From: Pseudomonadales bacterium | Lineage (GTDB): Bacteria > Pseudomonadota > Gammaproteobacteria > Pseudomonadales > Azotimanducaceae | DNA length: 54,462 nucleotides | Reading direction: 5' to 3' | NCBI GenBank assembly: GCA_022825925.1 | Contig: JAJDVW010000146.1 | Location: 1 to 54,462, forward strand | Shown: positions 9,353 through 17,614 of the stretch, piece by piece | Layout of the letters: each line of letters opens with the position of its first letter | Position numbering within the stretch: position 1 is the stretch's first letter | Position numbers and translations under genes: made by a program | Notes under the pieces: generated by a model | Told to the model about the DNA's origin: nothing | What the model saw: the letters and a program-made list of their open reading frames with translations, nothing else | The model's database searches: none

Positions 9353-10006
9353 TCAGCCGAGGGCCGCCAGGTAACGTTCCGCCGCGGCGACCGGGTCGGG
9401 GTCTCCGGCGATACCCGACAGCACCGCCACGCCGTGGGCGCCGGCGTCCAGGCACGCCCGCACGCGTTCGGGGCGGATGCCGCCCAGGGCGTACACCGGG
9501 AGCGACGTCGCCGTTGCGGCCTCGTGCAGTGCCTCGACGCCCGTCGCGTCGGCCGGCTTCCAGCCCGGTGCGAACACGGGTGCGAACACCACGGCGCTGA
9601 CGCCGGCACGCTCGGCGCGGCGCACGGCCGCGGCGGAGTGGACTGCCGCGATGCGGATGGGGAGGGGGAAGGGGTGGGGGTGGGGGTGGGCCTGACTGGA
9701 CGGTCCTTCCGGCATCGCGGCCTCGGGCCAGTGGACGCCGTCGTAGCCGAGGTCCACCGCGAGCCGGTCCGGGCCGTTGAGGATCAGCACGGCGTCGTCG
9801 CCGCAGACTCGGCGGCCGGCGCGGGCGATGGTCGCCAGGGTGTCACCGTCGGCGTCGCGTGCGCGCACCTGGATCGCCATGCGGGACGGGTACTTGCTGG
9901 CTGCGTCGGCCATGCGCGCGATGCAGGTCCGCCACGCCGGCGGGCTGCCGCAGAACTCGAGATCGGCGATGGCGTAGAGGCGGGGGAGGGTGGCAGTGGC
10001 GCTCAT
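9353..10006 (-). CDS. second thiamin-phosphate synthase / TenI-like protein
   Basis: This 217-aa TIM-barrel protein resembles the ThiE/TenI family. It has the LYAIADLE opening strand, ILNGPDRLAVDLGYDGVHWP in the pyrophosphate-pocket region, the APVFAPGWKP segment, and ALGGIRPERV with GAHGVAVLSGI at the C-terminus. Compared with the ThiE encoded just upstream it lacks the canonical HLGxxD and clear GxGPV(F)xTxTK signatures. TenI (thiazole tautomerase-like) or a divergent role is therefore possible. An unusual HPHPHPFPLP run near residues 101-113 is encoded by a G-rich plus-strand tract. Its start overlaps the thiE stop by 4 bases (ATGA). Confidence 0.75.
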   Translation of the reverse strand: MSATATLPRLYAIADLEFCGSPPAWRTCIARMADAASKYPSRMAIQVRARDADGDTLATIARAGRRVCGDDAVLILNGPDRLAVDLGYDGVHWPEAAMPEGPSSQAHPHPHPFPLPIRIAAVHSAAAVRRAERAGVSAVVFAPVFAPGWKPADATGVEALHEAATATSLPVYALGGIRPERVRACLDAGAHGVAVLSGIAGDPDPVAAAERYLAALG

Positions 10007-10650
10007 CGCATTCTGTTGCCGAGGGCGTCGCGCAACGCGTCGGCGCAGTCGCGGGTCGCCGCGTCGGGCAGGTCCGCGGTGGCGACGCGCGACAGTACCG
10101 CGACGCCGTGCGCACCCGCGCGCACGATGTCCGCGATCCCGTCCGGACCGATGCCGCCGATGGCAATGACCGGTCTCGGACAGTCGGCGGCGATGCGGGC
10201 GAGCGTTTCGAGGCCCATCTGGGGCGCCGGGTCGGCCTTGGAGCGTGTTCCGTAGACGGGGCCGACGCCGAGATAGTCCACCTCGGTGCTCCAGACCCGC
10301 GCGGCCTCCGCGTACGAGTTCGCGGTCCCGCCCACGATTGACGTCGCGCCGAGGATTCGTCGCGCGGTGGCCGCGTCGAGGTCGTGATGTCCGAGGTGCA
10401 CGGCGGACGCGCCGACTTCGAGGGCCACGTCCGCGCGGTCGTCGATGACCGCGAGGGCGCCCGCCTCTGCGCATGCCTCGACCACCTCGCGGGCGGCGGC
10501 GGCCAGCTCCCGGGTGGTCCACGGGCGTTTCTCGCGAAACTGCACGCAATCCGCGCCCCCGGCCAGCGCGAGGCGTGCGAGTTCGCCATGGCTGAACCGC
10601 GCCTGGAGGGTCGCGTCCGTGATGACGTGGAGCCGGGGGACGGCTTTCAT
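10003..10650 (-). CDS. thiE: thiamin-phosphate synthase ThiE
   Basis: The 215-aa protein joins HMP pyrophosphate and thiazole phosphate to make thiamin phosphate. Family motifs are complete: QFREKRPWTTREL near 37-49, VIDDRADVALEVGASAVHLG near 68-87, YLGVGPVYGTRSK near 128-140, and AIGGIGPDGIADIVRAGAHG near 165-185. It overlaps thiD upstream and thiE2 downstream by 4-base ATGA junctions, so the three genes are translationally coupled. Confidence 0.95.
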   Translation of the reverse strand: MKAVPRLHVITDATLQARFSHGELARLALAGGADCVQFREKRPWTTRELAAAAREVVEACAEAGALAVIDDRADVALEVGASAVHLGHHDLDAATARRILGATSIVGGTANSYAEAARVWSTEVDYLGVGPVYGTRSKADPAPQMGLETLARIAADCPRPVIAIGGIGPDGIADIVRAGAHGVAVLSRVATADLPDAATRDCADALRDALGNRMR

Positions 10651-11459
10651 GGCTCGCTGCGATCCGGCCGCGCCCCGCGTAACGCGCGAAAATGGTCCAC
10701 GGGGCCGGCTCCTTCTCCGAGCGCGGGGCCGTGGCGGATCGCGTCCGTCACGAAGCGTTTCGCCCGTTCGATGGCGTCGACCAGGTCCGCCCCGCGGCCG
10801 AGGAGGGTCGCGATGGCCGCGGAGTAGGTGCACCCGGTGCCGCTGGCGCCGGCCGTGGGCAGGTACTCGCCCGGAAACACGCGCTCGCCCCGCGCCGTGA
10901 CGAGGAGGTCCGTGGCCGGGGCGGCCTCGAGGTGCCCGCCCGTCACGAGTACGGCGCGGCAGGCCCCGTCGAGCAGTGCGCGCGCAGCAGTCCGCGCGTC
11001 GTCAAGGGTACGGACCGACCGTCCCGTCATCCGTTCGAGCTCCGGCACGTTTGGCGTGACCACTTCCGCGAGCGGGGCCAGCTCCGCGAGCACGGCGGCG
11101 ACGGCGTCCGCCTCGAGGAGGGCGTGGCCCGAACTCGATGCGAGCACCGGGTCGAGCACGTAGTGCGGCGCCGCGTGGTCCCGGAAGGCCCGCGCCACGG
11201 AGGCGACCCGGGTCCGGTCCACGAGCATGCCGGTCTTGACGGCCGCCACTTCGCAGGTGTCGAACGCGGCGGCAAGCTGCGCCTCGATGACGTCGGCCGG
11301 AACCGGCATGACGGCGCGGACGCCCCGGGCGTTCTGCGCGGTCACGGCGGTCACGACCGTCAATCCGTAGGCGCCGTGGGCCGCGATCGTCTTGAGGTCC
11401 GCCTGGATGCCGGCGCCCGCGCTGCTGTCGGATCCGGCGACGGTGAGGATCGCCTTCAT
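10647..11459 (-). CDS. thiD: hydroxymethylpyrimidine (phosphate) kinase ThiD
   Basis: This 270-aa ribokinase-fold kinase phosphorylates HMP and HMP-P. It begins MKAILTVAGSDSSAGAGIQ with the substrate-binding GAGIQADLKT. DPVLASSSG near 103-111 and NVPELERMTG near 137-146 follow, and the anion hole/catalytic site is GASGTGC ending at Cys210. It is the first gene of thiD-thiE-thiE2. No riboswitch is visible upstream of it, so control differs from thiC. The promoter region is shared with the divergent yjbQ. Confidence 0.96.
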   Translation of the reverse strand: MKAILTVAGSDSSAGAGIQADLKTIAAHGAYGLTVVTAVTAQNARGVRAVMPVPADVIEAQLAAAFDTCEVAAVKTGMLVDRTRVASVARAFRDHAAPHYVLDPVLASSSGHALLEADAVAAVLAELAPLAEVVTPNVPELERMTGRSVRTLDDARTAARALLDGACRAVLVTGGHLEAAPATDLLVTARGERVFPGEYLPTAGASGTGCTYSAAIATLLGRGADLVDAIERAKRFVTDAIRHGPALGEGAGPVDHFRALRGARPDRSEP

Positions 11460-11476
11460 GTCGCGCCTGCATGTCA

Positions 11477-11489
11477 CCCGCCTTGCGGG
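11477..11489. repeat. short inverted repeat in the thiD/yjbQ divergent region
   Basis: CCCGC-CTT-GCGGG forms a perfect 5-bp stem between the two divergent genes. It could be an operator or a weak hairpin in the thiD leader. It has no T-tract, so a terminator is unlikely. Confidence 0.4.
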
Positions 11490-11528
11490 CATGTTAGCCC
11501 GGTGTCGTGTCCTGCTGGCGCGAACTCC

Positions 11529-11534
11529 TATAAT
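11529..11534 (+). promoter_or_regulatory. -10 element (TATAAT) of the yjbQ promoter
   Basis: A perfect TATAAT lies 28 bases upstream of the yjbQ ATG, followed by a GC-rich discriminator (CGGGCC). The same type of discriminator follows the -10 of the first gene in the window. The -35 is weak (TGTCCT with short spacing). Confidence 0.6.
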
Positions 11535-11561
11535 CGGGCCGGCGCCGACTACTTGCGTCCG

Positions 11562-11975
11562 ATGAACCACGAGATCTCCATTCCGGTGGACGGACAGGGC
11601 CTGTACGACATCACGGCCCGCGTCGCGGAGGTGGTGGCGTCGAGCGGCGCCGGAGAGGCGCTGGCGACGGTGTTCATCCGTCACACGTCGGCGAGCCTGG
11701 TGATCCAGGAGAACGCGGACCCGGCCGTTCTGCACGACCTCGAGCACTTCCTCGACCGCCTCGTCCCCGAGGACGAGGCCCTGTACACGCACGTGGAGGA
11801 GGGTGCGGACGACATGCCCGCGCACATCAAGGGCGCCCTCACGCAGACCCACCTGTCGATTCCCGTCACGGGCGGTCGGCTGGCCCTCGGCACGTGGCAG
11901 GGGATCTTCCTCTGGGAGCACCGTCACCGGTCGGGGCGGCGAAGCGTGGTGGTGAACCTGCTTGGCGGGACGTAG
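11562..11975 (+). CDS. yjbQ: YjbQ family (UPF0047) protein
   Basis: The 137-aa protein has the UPF0047 signatures: ATVFIRHTSASLVIQENADP near 41-60, the HVEEGADDMPAHIKGAL block near 80-95, and the GTWQGIFLWEHRHR C-terminal strand pair. The conserved His and Glu residues form a metal-like pocket in solved homologues. Some members (for example E. coli YjbQ) have a reported weak thiamin-phosphate synthase activity. Here the gene sits head-to-head with thiD-thiE-thiE2, which supports a thiamin link. The exact biochemical role is still uncertain. Confidence 0.92.
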   Translation: MNHEISIPVDGQGLYDITARVAEVVASSGAGEALATVFIRHTSASLVIQENADPAVLHDLEHFLDRLVPEDEALYTHVEEGADDMPAHIKGALTQTHLSIPVTGGRLALGTWQGIFLWEHRHRSGRRSVVVNLLGGT

Positions 11976-12003
11976 CCGAGCTCGGCCGATCCGCCCCAAG
12001 AAC

Positions 12004-12060
12004 ATCATTATGTATCAGACAAATATATGACATTCGTCATCCTAGAGTTCATTTGTTGCA
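12004..12060 (+). promoter_or_regulatory. AT-rich intergenic region with palindrome
   Basis: This short tract is clearly AT-richer than its surroundings. It contains ATGAC-ATTC-GTCAT (12027-12040), a perfect 5-bp inverted repeat with a 4-base spacer that looks like a dimeric regulator site. A TATCAT at 12105-12110 could be the -10 for the following CoA-transferase gene. No factor is identified. Confidence 0.45.
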
Positions 12061-12142
12061 CTGCGCAAAAGCGCCTCTCAGGGGGCATGTGGCAGGCGTC
12101 CGCTTATCATGGGCCCCATTCTGGCGGGCGGCGCGGCACGCG

Positions 12143-14440
12143 ATGAGCGGACCACTATCGGGGATCAGGGTCGTGGATCTCGGCGAGGGACCCGTGACCG
12201 GGCTCGCGACCATGATCCTCGCCGACTTCGGCGCGGATGTCCTGAAGGTCGAACCGCCGGGCGGCGATCCGCACCGCGCATTGCCCTCCGCGCCGATGTG
12301 GTTGCGCGGCAAGGCCACCCTGACGGTGGACTTTGAGGAAGCGCACCAGGTCGAGCGCCTGCGCGCGGTCCTCAAGGACACGGCCGACGCGGTCGTCACC
12401 ACCCTGCCGCGTGAGCGACGCGAGGCGCTCCGACTCGACTACGGCAGCCTGTCGGCCCAACGCCCGGACCTCGTGTACGGAACCGTTTCCGGCTTCGGGG
12501 AGGACGGGCCGTATCGCGGTTATCCGGCCGTGGAGGCCGTGGTCGCGGCGAAGTACGGCCGGATGGCGAGCCTGGAAGGCATCGCGCCGCGCAGGGGGCC
12601 GTGTTATGCCGCGCTGCAGGTCGCGACGCACGCCACTTCCCAGAGCGTCGCCGCGGCGCTGCTGGCGAGCCTGCACCGGCGCGTGACCGCCGGGCAGGGC
12701 GCGGAGTTCGATACGTCGCTGATGCGGGGTCTGCTGCCCTACGACATCGGGGGCCTGCAGGTGGCGCACCTGCGCGAAGGGGGCGTGTTGCCCACGCCGA
12801 AGGTCCCGACGGACCCGACGACCACGCTCCCGCGGATCTACTACCACGGCGCCCGCACGCGGGACGGACGCTGGATCCAGTTCGGCAACCTGCTGCCGCA
12901 CCTGCAGGACAACTGGTTCGCCGCCACCGGCATCGAGCGGCCGGAGGGCGGAGTGCCGCCGGAGGGGAGCCCCGCGCTCGAGGCGTTTCGGGACCGCATG
13001 CTGGGGCACATCGCCTCCCGGGACCTCGAGGAATGGATGGACGTCTTCGTGGGCCATGGCGGCGTCGTGGCGCACCAGTACCAGAGCACCCAGGAGGCGC
13101 TGCACGACCCCGACGTGGTGGCGAACGGGCACGCCGTACAGGTGAACGGCGGCACCCAGCTCGGCCCGGTCGCGGACCTGACGCGGACGCCGGCCGTCAT
13201 CGGTGCGGACTCGAGAGAGACGGACTTCGCCGAGGCGCTCGGCGCGACACGCCCAGCGCGTGCTCCGGCGGCCCACGGAAACGGGGGCCGTCCGCTCGAG
13301 GGCGTGACCGTGGTGGAGGCCGCCACGATCATCGCCGCGCCGCTCGGCGCGTCGACCCTGGCGGACCTCGGCGCGCGGGTCATCAAGTTCGAACCGCCCG
13401 GGGGCGATCCGTTCCGCGGCATGATGCACGGCACGGGAGCCGCCCGCTGCAACGCCGGGAAGGAGAGCATCTGCCTCGACCTCAAGGCGCCCGAAGCCCA
13501 GGAAGTGGCGCGCCGGCTGGTCGCGGGCGCGGACGTCTTCATCCACAACTACCGCCCGGGCGTCCCCGAGCGGCTGGGCATCGGCTACGAGGCGCTGCGG
13601 CAGGACAATCCGGGCCTCGTCTACCTGTCGGCGAACGGCTACGGGCGCAACGGTCCGGGAGCGAAACGCCCGTCGACGCACCCGATCCCGGGAGCGGCCC
13701 TTGGGGGCGTCGTCTGGCAGATGGGGGGTCTCCCGGAGGACGGGCCCCTGGAACTGGAGGCCGTGCGCGAGGTCGCCCGCGCGCTGTTCCGCGCCAACGA
13801 GGTGAACCCGGACCCGAACACGTCGATGGTGATCGCGACGGCCGCGACCCTCGGCCTGCTGGTCCGTGACCTGACGGGCGAGGGGCAGCAGATCTTCGTG
13901 GACATGTTCGGGGCGAACGCCTACGGCAACTGGGACGACTTCCTGTCGTACCCCGGCAAGGCCGACCGCCCGCCCGTGGACCCGGACATCCGCGGGCTCG
14001 GGCCCCGGTGCCGGCTGTACGAGTGCCGCTCGGGCTGGGTGTTCCTGTACGTGCGTGACGACGACGAGTGGGCGCGGCTCGGCGCGGCCGACGAGGCGAG
14101 GCTGGAGGCCCGTTTCCTGACGGACGACGCCGCGGCGTGGGAGGCGAGGCTGACGGCCGAGGGCATCGCGTGCGTGCGCGCGGACGCGGCCTGGCCGGCG
14201 CAGTTCCTGCTGCACGACCCGCACGCCCGGGAGGAGGAACTCGTCGTGACGGCGCGCCATGCGCAGTGGGGCGAGTACCTGCGGCACGGACCGATGGTGC
14301 GGTTCGAGCGCGGCGGTCGGTACGGCGGTGCGTGCGTGGCGGGCGAGCACACTGTGGACCTGTTGCGGGAGCTGGGTTACGGGGCCGCGGCCATCGACGG
14401 GCTGCTGGACGCGGGCGCGGCGATCCAGTACGCCTCGTGA
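12143..14440 (+). CDS. tandem two-domain CoA-transferase family III (CaiB/BaiF-fold) protein
   Basis: The 765-aa protein contains two CaiB/BaiF domains. Domain 1 starts LSGIRVVDLGEG with ADFGADVLKVEPPGGDP (about residues 1-370). Domain 2 starts LEGVTVVEAATIIAAP with ADLGARVIKFEPPGGDP (about 385-765). Family members move CoA between carboxylates or act as racemases. By eye, the position of the catalytic Asp of formyl-CoA transferase is Arg in domain 1 (DTSLMRG) and Gly in domain 2 (VDMFGAN). The chemistry is therefore uncertain. Fused pairs are known, e.g. the DMSP enzyme DddD, but that enzyme keeps its Asp and I do not assign it here. The start is the ATG at 12143; frame upstream of it is not homologous. 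Confidence 0.88.
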   Translation: MSGPLSGIRVVDLGEGPVTGLATMILADFGADVLKVEPPGGDPHRALPSAPMWLRGKATLTVDFEEAHQVERLRAVLKDTADAVVTTLPRERREALRLDYGSLSAQRPDLVYGTVSGFGEDGPYRGYPAVEAVVAAKYGRMASLEGIAPRRGPCYAALQVATHATSQSVAAALLASLHRRVTAGQGAEFDTSLMRGLLPYDIGGLQVAHLREGGVLPTPKVPTDPTTTLPRIYYHGARTRDGRWIQFGNLLPHLQDNWFAATGIERPEGGVPPEGSPALEAFRDRMLGHIASRDLEEWMDVFVGHGGVVAHQYQSTQEALHDPDVVANGHAVQVNGGTQLGPVADLTRTPAVIGADSRETDFAEALGATRPARAPAAHGNGGRPLEGVTVVEAATIIAAPLGASTLADLGARVIKFEPPGGDPFRGMMHGTGAARCNAGKESICLDLKAPEAQEVARRLVAGADVFIHNYRPGVPERLGIGYEALRQDNPGLVYLSANGYGRNGPGAKRPSTHPIPGAALGGVVWQMGGLPEDGPLELEAVREVARALFRANEVNPDPNTSMVIATAATLGLLVRDLTGEGQQIFVDMFGANAYGNWDDFLSYPGKADRPPVDPDIRGLGPRCRLYECRSGWVFLYVRDDDEWARLGAADEARLEARFLTDDAAAWEARLTAEGIACVRADAAWPAQFLLHDPHAREEELVVTARHAQWGEYLRHGPMVRFERGGRYGGACVAGEHTVDLLRELGYGAAAIDGLLDAGAAIQYAS

Positions 14441-14489
14441 GCCGGGTTCGGCGCAGCGGGTGGACGGTCGCCGCGGAGCCGTTCTCGCG

Positions 14490-15068
14490 GTGACGTTCCG
14501 GCTCGGCATCGCGCTAGCCGTCCTGCTGGTGCTCGCCGCCGGCATCCTGCTGCTCCGCCCGGGGCCCATGCCGGAGCCGCGGGAGGTGGACGTCCTGTCC
14601 GTTCTCGTGACGCAGTTCGTGGGGCCGCTCGGGGACGTGTCGGTCGCGAGCGCCGCGTCCGACTGCCGGACGGACGGAGAGACGCGCGCCGTGCTGCCGG
14701 CGGCGCTCTTCCAGGCGTTTCTCGCCGCCAACGCGTCGGCCGAGGCATTCGACCTGACGCCCTTCGCGCATCGTGTGCACGTGGTCCCTCCGGACGCCGA
14801 CGCCGCCTCCTCCGGCACGGTCGTCTCCGTGTCGCGGGTCGGGTTGCTCGGGAACGATGCCCTGGTCTGCGTCGAGGTGTTCGGCCGCGAGGAGCGGGCT
14901 TTCTTCGTGATGTTCCAGCGCCGTCACGACGGTGCCTGGAACGTGACGCGCGAACTGACGGCTTGGGAAGCCCCGGAGGGTCCCGACGCGCGTCCCGGAA
15001 CTGCCGTGGAAGAGCCCCTTTTCCTGCCGAGGCCTTCGCAACTGGAGCGGGCGGCGCGAGAGCGATGA
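14490..15068 (+). CDS. small membrane-anchored protein of unknown function
   Basis: From the GTG at 14490 this is a 192-aa protein with one N-terminal hydrophobic segment (LGIALAVLLVLAAGILLL, about 5-22) and a soluble remainder, probably periplasmic. A GTG at 14460 is an alternative start. I recognise no domain. The soluble part has two Cys (in SDCRT and LVCVEV) that could form a disulfide, and ends in a Pro/Glu-rich tail. Its stop overlaps the start of the MltF-like gene (ATGA). The two are probably co-translated and may act together at the cell envelope. Confidence 0.7.
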   Translation: MTFRLGIALAVLLVLAAGILLLRPGPMPEPREVDVLSVLVTQFVGPLGDVSVASAASDCRTDGETRAVLPAALFQAFLAANASAEAFDLTPFAHRVHVVPPDADAASSGTVVSVSRVGLLGNDALVCVEVFGREERAFFVMFQRRHDGAWNVTRELTAWEAPEGPDARPGTAVEEPLFLPRPSQLERAARER

Positions 15069-17176
15069 GAGCCGGCGCCGTGATGGTCTTTGCCGGGAGG
15101 GCCTTCGCCACCACACTCCTGCTGGCAACGGGGGGCTGTGGCGTCCCGCCGGACACGACGGGAGGTGAGGGCCCGGAACGCCCGGCGGTGGCGTTCGGCG
15201 ACCTGGAAGAGATCGCCGCGCGCGGCACCCTCAGGCTCGCGCGGCAGCGGTGGGACGGGTTCGAGACGTTGCCCAGGCAGGGGCTGCCGGCGGAGAGCTA
15301 CTTCACCCTCGCCGAGGAGTTCGCGGCGCGGCGGGAACTGGACGTGGAGTGGCGCGTGCTCGACGGCTTCGACGAACTCATGCCCGCCGTGCGCGACGGC
15401 CTTGCGGACGTGGCCGTGGCGAACATCACCGTCACCGAAGCCCGGACGCGGGACGTCGCCTTCACGACGCCGCTCACCCGCACGCGGGAGTGGGTGGTGG
15501 GCCGGCCGGCCCCGGACGGCGCAACGTCCGACCTCGCGGACCTGGCCGGCCGCACGTTCGGAATACCGGCCGGGACGGCGTACGTCGAATCCGTTGCGCG
15601 GCACTTGCCCGACGCATCCGTCGTCGAACTCCCGGCGGGCACCGACCCGCACGAGGTGTTCGAGGGTCTCGAGGCCGGCCGCTTCGACGCGACGGTCATG
15701 GATGCCGTGGCCGCGCGGCCCATGGTCGCCGCAAGCGAGCGGGTCGAGCGCGTTGGCGTGCTCCCCGATGCGCGGGACCTGGCGTGGGCCGTCCGCCGCG
15801 AGAACCCGGACCTGCTGGCCGCGCTCGACGCCTTCCTGGAAGAGCGCTTCCTGCGCGGCGGCGACGCGCCCGCCCATCGCGACCTCGCGGCGATCCGGTC
15901 GGCCGGCCGCCTGCGGATGCTGACCCTCACCGGGCCGGGCACCTACTACCTGTGGCGCGGCGAGCTGGTCGGTTTCGAATACGAACTTCTGCGGGCGTTT
16001 GCCGAGACCATCGGCGTGGTGCTCGAAGTCATCGTCGCGGCGCACCGGGAGGACCTGATGCCATGGTTGGCGGCGGGACGGGGGGACGTCGTCTCGGCCG
16101 GGGTGACGGCCACCGAGGAACGGCGCGCCGCGGCGGGCAGCCTGTTCAGCACGCCCTACCTGCGCGTCCAGGAGGTGTTCGTGAGCCGCGCGCCCCTCGG
16201 TTCGCTGGCAGAACTCGCCGGGCGGCGCGTCACGGTCCAGCGGGGCACCAGTTTCGTGCGGACCCTCGAGGGACTGCGGGGCGAGGTCGACCTCGAGATC
16301 GAGCGGTCGTCCGCGGAAAGCGAGTCGCTGATCCGCGCCGTGGCGGAGGCCAGGGCCGAGGTGACTCTCGCGGACAGCCACGTGGCGGACCTCGAGGCGG
16401 CCTTCGACGAGCGCCTGTCCGTCGGCCCTCGCCTGCCCGACGAGATGGGGCTGGCGTGGGTCGTCCGCCCCGACCAGCCGGAACTCCTGGCCGCGCTGAA
16501 CGCGTTCATCGAGTCGCGTTATCGCGGCTACGACTACAACGTGCTCCGCAACAAGTACTTCCGCAACGACCGGCGCATGCAACGCCAGCGCGAACATCGC
16601 ATCGACGGGGAGCGGCTCTCGCCGTTCGACGAACTGGTCAAGGCGGCGGCGGCCGAACACGGGTTCGACTGGCGGCTCGTGGTGTCGCAGATGTACCAGG
16701 AGAGCGGCTTCGATCCGGCGGAGGAGTCCTTCGCGGGGGCGAGGGGACTGATGCAGGTGCTGCCGCGCACGGCCCGGGAGGTCGGCATCGACGGCGATGC
16801 GCTGGCGGATCCGGCCCGTGGGATCGAGGCCGGCGTGCGGTACCTGTCCTGGACACGGGAGCGCTTCGAGGCGCTACCGCTCGCCGAGCAGCGCTGGTTC
16901 GCGCTCGCCGCGTACAACGCCGGCGTGGGGCACGTGCGCGACGCGCGCCGGCTGGCCGCGGTGAAGGGATGGGACGCGGAACGCTGGTTCGATCACGTGG
17001 AGCACGCGATGCTGCTCCTGTCGGAGCGGGAATATGCGCGCCAGGCGCTGCACGGCTACGTGCGAGGGTCGGAACCGGTGCGCTATGTCGACCAGATCCG
17101 GGAGCGGTACCGTGCCTACCTCGGTCACTTCGACGCGTTGCGCGCCGCGGCCGACGCCGGCGGGAGCAGGTCCTGA
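15065..17176 (+). CDS. MltF-like membrane-bound lytic transglycosylase with two solute-binding domains
   Basis: This 703-aa envelope protein cleaves peptidoglycan non-hydrolytically by family inference. It has an N-terminal signal ending ATGGC (possible lipoprotein Cys). A first periplasmic-binding (SBP_bac_3) domain spans about 39-265 and a second about 273-505. An SLT goosefoot-type catalytic domain follows (about 518-690) with the catalytic Glu546 in YQESGFDP and the motifs GLMQVLP and AAYNAGVGHV. Classic MltF has one binding domain, so this is a duplicated-sensor version. The ATG at 15065 overlaps the preceding stop. Confidence 0.92.
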   Translation: MRAGAVMVFAGRAFATTLLLATGGCGVPPDTTGGEGPERPAVAFGDLEEIAARGTLRLARQRWDGFETLPRQGLPAESYFTLAEEFAARRELDVEWRVLDGFDELMPAVRDGLADVAVANITVTEARTRDVAFTTPLTRTREWVVGRPAPDGATSDLADLAGRTFGIPAGTAYVESVARHLPDASVVELPAGTDPHEVFEGLEAGRFDATVMDAVAARPMVAASERVERVGVLPDARDLAWAVRRENPDLLAALDAFLEERFLRGGDAPAHRDLAAIRSAGRLRMLTLTGPGTYYLWRGELVGFEYELLRAFAETIGVVLEVIVAAHREDLMPWLAAGRGDVVSAGVTATEERRAAAGSLFSTPYLRVQEVFVSRAPLGSLAELAGRRVTVQRGTSFVRTLEGLRGEVDLEIERSSAESESLIRAVAEARAEVTLADSHVADLEAAFDERLSVGPRLPDEMGLAWVVRPDQPELLAALNAFIESRYRGYDYNVLRNKYFRNDRRMQRQREHRIDGERLSPFDELVKAAAAEHGFDWRLVVSQMYQESGFDPAEESFAGARGLMQVLPRTAREVGIDGDALADPARGIEAGVRYLSWTRERFEALPLAEQRWFALAAYNAGVGHVRDARRLAAVKGWDAERWFDHVEHAMLLLSEREYARQALHGYVRGSEPVRYVDQIRERYRAYLGHFDALRAAADAGGSRS

Positions 17177-17614
17177 AACGATCCGGCCGCGTGCTCGCCC
17201 AGGACGGGTCGTAGGTCAGGACGGCGCACACGTACTCGTGGGTCAGGTCGACGCGCGACACGCCCTCGTCGTCGGTGGACAGCGCCGTGGGGACCCCGGC
17301 GGCGCGGTACACCGGGAAGGGGTGCGCATCGCCCGTCACCCCGAGGATGACGTCGCTCGAGGTCAGGCCGTCCTCGATGGCCCATTGCACGTAGCTCTCG
17401 GCGTAGACCGCGCCCGAGAGGTGGCTGTGCAGGTCCCCGCCCTTCGGCATCGCGCGCAGGAAAGCCTGCAGGACCACGGGCGACGCCTTCAAGTCCTCGA
17501 AGAGGAGTGCGGTGTGGCCGGGCGCCGGCGCCGTCTGAGCCGATGGCGTGGTGCGGCAGGCGATGAGGGCTAACCAACGCAGCGACGGCCGCCGCCCGGC
17601 GGGTCCCCACCACG
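17177..17614 (-). pseudogene. adenosine deaminase-family remnant with internal deletion
   Basis: In one minus-strand frame a short leader (LALIAC) leads to MPKGGDLHSHLSGAVYAE, the N-terminal metal-binding HxH block of the ADA/ADGF-like family. Only about ten residues after AIEDGL the frame jumps to GDAHPFPVYRAAGVP and STDDEGVSRVDLTHEY, which is the C-terminal part of the same family. Roughly 300 central residues, including most catalytic ones, are missing. The end after YDPSW also diverges. No in-frame start precedes the leader. I regard it as a deletion-derived pseudogene in the tail-to-tail gap after the MltF-like gene. Confidence 0.8.

Noticed and set aside
12143..14440. DddD (DMSP-CoA transferase/lyase) assignment
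   Set aside because: The size and two-domain layout are similar, but the catalytic Asp is missing and no DMSP-related genes are near.
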